Assembly: GCA_009920875.1 (NCBI GenBank)
Contig: RFZE01000004.1
Coordinates: 1 to 28,710 of the forward strand
Reading direction: 5' to 3'
Source: Alphaproteobacteria bacterium
GTDB taxonomy: Bacteria > Pseudomonadota > Alphaproteobacteria > RS24
DNA: 28,710 nt
Position 1 is the stretch's first letter; each line of letters opens with the position of its first letter. A program made the position numbers and the translations under genes. Positions 24,750-28,710 of the stretch are shown here, one piece after another. The notes beneath the pieces are model-generated. The model did no database searches and was not told the origin of the DNA. It saw nothing but the letters and a program-made list of their open reading frames with translations.

Positions 24750-24763
24750 TCGGCCACAGATTT
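24750..24763 (+). repeat. 14-nt word TCGGCCACAGATTT, second copy of 16274-16287
   Basis: The identical 14-mer occurs at 16274-16287 in the rne/ami region and here 26 bp upstream of the AsmA-like ATG, on the same strand. Both copies are non-coding. Confidence 0.5.
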
Positions 24764-24789
24764 AGCTCGGGGATGAATAGGGTCTTTTA

Positions 24790-27700
24790 ATGAAGCGTTT
24801 GCTGCGGATTATTTCGGGAAGCATCATTTTGCTGGCGATGCTTGCTGTGCTTCTTTACGGCGTCATCCGCGCCTTTGGGTTGCCGCTAGGTTTTTTGACC
24901 CAACCGCTCAGCGTGGTTTTAACGACATTAGTGCCTGAAGGCTCGGTCGATATTAAAAAAGGTCGGCTGGGCTGGTCTGCCGAAAATAATTTCTTTGCTT
25001 TGACAATAAGCAGCTTGCGCGTTCGCGAAGCGGCCGATGCCGGTTTGTTGGCAGAAGATATTTACATAGAATTGAGCGGCCCGGCTTTCTGGGAAGACGG
25101 CCGCATTGCTCTATCGAAGGCGATTGTCGAAAGACTGACCTTAATGCCGACACGGGTTAATGATTTGCCTGCCGCGGCGGGTCTGTTTCTACCGTCAGGC
25201 GACGGGCAAATTGATGGCCTTCAATATATCTCTGAAATCGCCGTCCGCGATATTCGCGTTCAAACCGATGGTGAGGCAAACGATAATGGCTCTCATTTGC
25301 TTATGATGCGACGCGGCAATCGTATTTCAGCCAGCCTTCAAATCGAATATGGACCGGCAGATGATTTAAGTTCGATTGTCGGCACAGCTGAAATCGGCAC
25401 CGATGGCGGTGGTAAAGCCGAGATTGCCCTAAGTCGTCTTGACCCTCGGGACATTGGTCGCTTCAGCAATTTTCTGACTCCCTTGCGGGGCATTCAGCTT
25501 CCCGTTACCGCGATGATGAATGTTGATTTTGCGGCAGGCGGGCTGCCGGAGAGCGGAACAGTTAATCTGTTTGTTGACCCCGGCATGGTGCAACTCACCG
25601 GGGCACGTCTTGATGTTCGCGAATTGGTGGTCGGCGCTGACGTCGATTTCAAAGCCCAGCAAATTATCGTGCGCGATACGCGGTTTAATGTTGGTGGCGT
25701 GGCCGGTCAGCTGGTGGGGCGCGCCGATTATCAGCGCAATGATTTTGGCAGGCTCACAACGCTGAATTTTGCAATGACAGGCAATGGTGCGCGGGTGGAA
25801 CTGCCACGATTGATGAAGCAAACACTTAACATTTCACGTGCCCGACTGAATGGCGCTTATAATTTTATTGCTGATGCCATCGATATTGATGTTCTGGAAC
25901 TGGAGCATGATTTCGGGAAAGCAAAAGCTGCCGGCGTTATTACATTGGTTGAGCGTAACCCTCATTTTGATATCGCCGCTGATTTCGGCAGCATGACGCG
26001 GGAGGGCACAGAGGCGTTGTGGCCGCTTACCATTTCGCCCAATGGCCGCAAATGGGTTGAAGCCAATCTTATTGGTGGTGCCTTGCGCAATGGGTCGCTT
26101 TCCATAAATGCCAGTTTGCAAGATTTTATGAAGCGCAAAAAAACCGATCCCATGCGCGAAGAAGCGATGTTGTTGGATCTTGATTTCGAAAATATCGGTG
26201 TGCGTTATTTGGCACATTTACCGATATTGGAAAACACACAAGCGCGCCTGATGCTGCGCGGCAGTTCGATGGAAGTCAAAGGTGCAGGCGGGGTCATTAA
26301 TTTGCCTGCAAGCAATGGTGAGGCTTCTCCTGTCAATGTCGAGACAGTGCGGTTTTATACGCCGAATTATCGCGACCGCTTGCAGCCGGTTGATATTGAT
26401 TTTGCCGCTGGCGGTGTGAGCCGTGATATTCTCCGCGCCCTCAATCAACCACCTTTGAACACATTGCGTCAGATAGATTTTGATTTTGAAAGATTGCTTG
26501 GTGATGTTCGGGCTGATGTGAAGCTCAAAATTCCGGTATTCGCACCACCCAAGCAGCGGAAGCTGCGTTACCAAATTGAGGCTGAAACGCGCAATCTTGA
26601 TGTTATCGGCCGATTGGGGCCGTTTAAAATCGATAAAGGGCGAGGCTATATATCGCTCAATAATGACGGGCTTTCGGCAATGGGGCGTGTTCAGGCAAAT
26701 GGCGTTGATGGCGGCTTTTCATGGCAGCAACCATTTGGTGCCGCACGTGCCGATGAGGCGCGAATGGCGGTGCATGGGTTTTTCTCGCCACAAAATATCG
26801 CTGATTTGGGGCAGGGCTGGGCTGCCTCACGCCTTGAAGGCAATCCGCATATTAACTTGCTGATAAACGGCCCGATTACAAAGCCAAAAAATTATCGCCT
26901 CTTCGCTGATTTAAAACCGGCAAAATTTACCTTGCAGCCTCTCGCTTTTGAGAAGCCATCTGATATGGCTGGCAGCGTTGAAGCGGTGGTTGAAAATGCT
27001 GAAGACGGTCAAATTGAAGAAATTCGCGCGCGGCTCAATCTGCCGCAGCAAAAACCGCTTCGTGTGGCCATGCAATTTGACGGGTCGGTGATGAGCGAAT
27101 TGAGCATGAGCCCTTGGTCATTGGGGCGCGATCGCAATATTCAGGTCGATGTAAAAACAGTCGAGAATAAGAGATTGGTCACATTGACGGCCGATCGTCT
27201 CGATGTCAGCCGACTTTTCTTTGGCGGCAATCGAGAGGTAAAATTGGCACCCGAGCCGTTTGAGATATTGCCGTTTCTCGGCGATGAAGCCGTAATTGAG
27301 GTACAGGCAAAGCAGCTTGTCGGTGCCAATAAAGTCAGCATGGATGAGGCACGTTTGCGGGTTGTGCGTGAAAAAGGCTTGCATGAAAAACTGGCCTTTC
27401 AGGGCGTATTTGCTGACGGCTCGGAATTGCTGATGGATATTGAGCGTGACAATGTGTTCCGTCGCAAATTTTTTGTTCAGACCGAGCGCGCGGGAAATTT
27501 GTTTCGAATGCTTGATTGGGTTGGCGAACTTTATGGCGGGTCGCTGGTCGTGCAGGGCAATATTTACAACAAAAACCAAAACCCCGACGGACGTCCGCGG
27601 ATTGTTTCGGGGCGCATGACAATGACCGATTTCCGCGCCAGCAATGTGCCGGTGCTTGCTTCCATTGTGTCGCTGGCATCGCTGCGCGGCATTGCTGATA

Positions 27701-28125
27701 CCTTATCGGGTGACGGTATTAAATTCGAGAAAGCGCAGGGCAATTTTGCTTTTGGTGGCGGTCGCCTGACCATTAATAAGTGGCGCGTGCATGGGCCGGC
27801 TGTCGGCATTACCATGCAAGGCGATTATGATATTGGAGCGGGTAATGTGGATATTGGCGGCACGGTCATACCCTCCTATACGCTCAATTCATTCTTCGGA
27901 AAAATTCCGATTGTCGGGCCGCTTCTTTCAGGACGGCGTGGCGAGGGTATTATCGGCATCGGGTATCGGGTGTCGGGTGAGGCCGGCAAAGCCAATGTGC
28001 TGGTCAATCCGTTGTCTGTTTTGACACCCGGCTTTTTGCGCCGCGTGTTTGAAATCGGCATCGGTCTTGGCGATGGTGATAACGACCCGCTGCCCGAATT
28101 GGACGAGCCTGACCTGACCGAATAA
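24790..28125 (+). CDS. Large AsmA/YhdP-like protein (DUF3971 and AsmA-like C-terminal domain)
   Basis: The 1111-residue protein has one N-terminal membrane helix (about residues 5-27) and a long periplasmic body rich in alternating beta strands with repeated amphipathic segments. The C-terminal part (about 880-1090) has RMLDWVGELYGGSLVVQGNIY, MTMTDFRASNVPVLASIVSLASLRG and GTVIPSYTLNSFFGKIPIVG, typical of YhdP and AsmA-like C-terminal regions. Such proteins form hydrophobic grooves that bridge the inner and outer membranes for phospholipid transport. ATG 24790 is the first start after the bcp divide. It is followed by tyrS on the other strand after 1 bp. Assignment to YhdP rather than another AsmA-clan member is by size and C-terminal motifs. 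Confidence 0.87.
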   Translation: MKRLLRIISGSIILLAMLAVLLYGVIRAFGLPLGFLTQPLSVVLTTLVPEGSVDIKKGRLGWSAENNFFALTISSLRVREAADAGLLAEDIYIELSGPAFWEDGRIALSKAIVERLTLMPTRVNDLPAAAGLFLPSGDGQIDGLQYISEIAVRDIRVQTDGEANDNGSHLLMMRRGNRISASLQIEYGPADDLSSIVGTAEIGTDGGGKAEIALSRLDPRDIGRFSNFLTPLRGIQLPVTAMMNVDFAAGGLPESGTVNLFVDPGMVQLTGARLDVRELVVGADVDFKAQQIIVRDTRFNVGGVAGQLVGRADYQRNDFGRLTTLNFAMTGNGARVELPRLMKQTLNISRARLNGAYNFIADAIDIDVLELEHDFGKAKAAGVITLVERNPHFDIAADFGSMTREGTEALWPLTISPNGRKWVEANLIGGALRNGSLSINASLQDFMKRKKTDPMREEAMLLDLDFENIGVRYLAHLPILENTQARLMLRGSSMEVKGAGGVINLPASNGEASPVNVETVRFYTPNYRDRLQPVDIDFAAGGVSRDILRALNQPPLNTLRQIDFDFERLLGDVRADVKLKIPVFAPPKQRKLRYQIEAETRNLDVIGRLGPFKIDKGRGYISLNNDGLSAMGRVQANGVDGGFSWQQPFGAARADEARMAVHGFFSPQNIADLGQGWAASRLEGNPHINLLINGPITKPKNYRLFADLKPAKFTLQPLAFEKPSDMAGSVEAVVENAEDGQIEEIRARLNLPQQKPLRVAMQFDGSVMSELSMSPWSLGRDRNIQVDVKTVENKRLVTLTADRLDVSRLFFGGNREVKLAPEPFEILPFLGDEAVIEVQAKQLVGANKVSMDEARLRVVREKGLHEKLAFQGVFADGSELLMDIERDNVFRRKFFVQTERAGNLFRMLDWVGELYGGSLVVQGNIYNKNQNPDGRPRIVSGRMTMTDFRASNVPVLASIVSLASLRGIADTLSGDGIKFEKAQGNFAFGGGRLTINKWRVHGPAVGITMQGDYDIGAGNVDIGGTVIPSYTLNSFFGKIPIVGPLLSGRRGEGIIGIGYRVSGEAGKANVLVNPLSVLTPGFLRRVFEIGIGLGDGDNDPLPELDEPDLTE

Positions 28126-28126
28126 T

Positions 28127-28710
28127 TTAGGGGCGCAAAAGCACGTGGCGCTTTTTGCCGAATGATAATTTTATGCAGCCTTCTTGCACATCCGCCTCGG
28201 TCAGCGTGGCGGCAATGTCATTTTGCGCTGCGTCATTGACCTTTGCTCCACCGCCCTGAACCAGTCTACGTGCTTCGCCGTTTGATTTGGCCAAGCCGGC
28301 AATAACAAATGCCTCAAGTAGACCCAAACCTTCGGCCAGTTGCTTTGCGTCAATAGCAACGCTCGGTAAATCGGCGCTGGTGCCGCCGCCTTCAAATGTT
28401 TCGTGCGCTGTCGCTTCGGCTTTTTCCGCCGCGTCGCGGCCATGGCACATGGCCGTGGCTTCTGTCGCGAGAATTTTTTTGGCGTCGTTCAATTCAGCGC
28501 CTTCAAGTTTTTCGAGGCGAGTGATTTCATCGAGCGGCAATTCGGTGAACAGGCGCAGGAAACGACCGACGTCGGCATCTTCCGTATTGCGCCAAAACTG
28601 CCAGTAATCATAGACCGGCAGCATATCGTCATTGAGCCAAACCGCGCCTTGCGCCGTCTTGCCCATTTTTGCCCCCGATGAGGTGGTCAGCAGATTTGTT
28701 GTCAGACCGA
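28127..28710 (-). CDS. tyrS: Tyrosyl-tRNA synthetase, C-terminal part
   Basis: The frame enters from the right edge and ends at TAA 28129-28127, giving the last 194 or so residues of TyrRS. The visible start of the fragment reads GLTTNLLTTSSGAKMGKT, in which KMGKT is the KMSKS-type ATP-binding loop of class I synthetases. The anticodon-binding helical domain follows (YDYWQFWRNTEDADVGRFLRLFTELPL) and then an S4-like RNA-binding domain (LLEAFVIAGLAKSNGEARRLVQGGGAKVND). The catalytic HIGH half lies outside the window. An internal ATG at 28666 is not the real start. Confidence 0.95.
   Translation of the reverse strand, partial: GLTTNLLTTSSGAKMGKTAQGAVWLNDDMLPVYDYWQFWRNTEDADVGRFLRLFTELPLDEITRLEKLEGAELNDAKKILATEATAMCHGRDAAEKAEATAHETFEGGGTSADLPSVAIDAKQLAEGLGLLEAFVIAGLAKSNGEARRLVQGGGAKVNDAAQNDIAATLTEADVQEGCIKLSFGKKRHVLLRP

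Noticed and set aside
1..28710. CRISPR arrays, insertion sequences, prophage, tRNA or rRNA genes
   Set aside because: No regularly spaced repeats, transposase or phage-like proteins, or cloverleaf and rRNA sequence were seen; coding density by housekeeping genes is nearly complete.

Overview
The window is chromosomal housekeeping DNA from an alphaproteobacterium of middling G+C. The evidence is the NDUFA12-type complex I accessory protein, an RNase E with an acidic insert in its S1 domain and a C-terminal GWW tail, an hda-ppk-ppx gene order, the ami-PBP1A-prfB order, and a bactofilin/M23 pair. The order or family cannot be fixed from the sequence alone. No CRISPR array, tRNA, rRNA, insertion sequence or phage gene was seen. 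All complete genes except aspS look intact.

Layout, left to right. (1) 1-3955, + strand: the tail of hda, then ppk1 and ppx (polyphosphate synthesis and degradation). (2) 3952-5103, - strand: rnd, convergent with ppx and divergent from aspS. (3) 5224-8389, + strand: aspS, which is broken by an internal out-of-frame deletion, then NDUFA12, an mlaD-like MCE protein and a DUF2155 protein. (4) 10648-8390, - strand: aroQ-accB-accC (shikimate pathway and the biotin half of acetyl-CoA carboxylase). (5) 10797-11792, + strand: thiS-thiG. (6) 16184-11785, - strand: rne, an M48 metalloprotease with TPR-like repeats, and a DsbA-like thiol oxidoreductase. (7) 16185-16606: the only long non-coding stretch, holding several inverted repeats. 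(8) 16607-21565, + strand: N-acetylmuramoyl-L-alanine amidase, PBP1A, and prfB with a programmed +1 frameshift. (9) 24657-21562, - strand: bcp, a DUF455 ferritin-like protein, a membrane-anchored M23 endopeptidase and a bactofilin. (10) 24790-28125, + strand: a large AsmA/YhdP-like protein. (11) The C-terminal half of tyrS, - strand, running off the right edge.

Themes: cell-envelope construction (amidase, PBP1A, bactofilin plus M23, MlaD, AsmA-like, M48 protease, DsbA), RNA turnover and translation (RNase D, RNase E, RF2, AspRS, TyrRS) and core metabolism. The genome is very compact: all five convergent gene pairs meet with overlapping or abutting stop codons and no room for an intergenic terminator.

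The most important observations are the aspS lesion (loss of class II motif 2, by microhomology deletion or assembly error), a paired TGACNGTCA motif 21 bp apart and a 14-nt word shared by two promoter regions, the RNase E tail with a probable PNPase-binding GWW motif, the bactofilin/M23 module, and the textbook RF2 frameshift site. I did not find convincing evidence of a wholly undescribed system.
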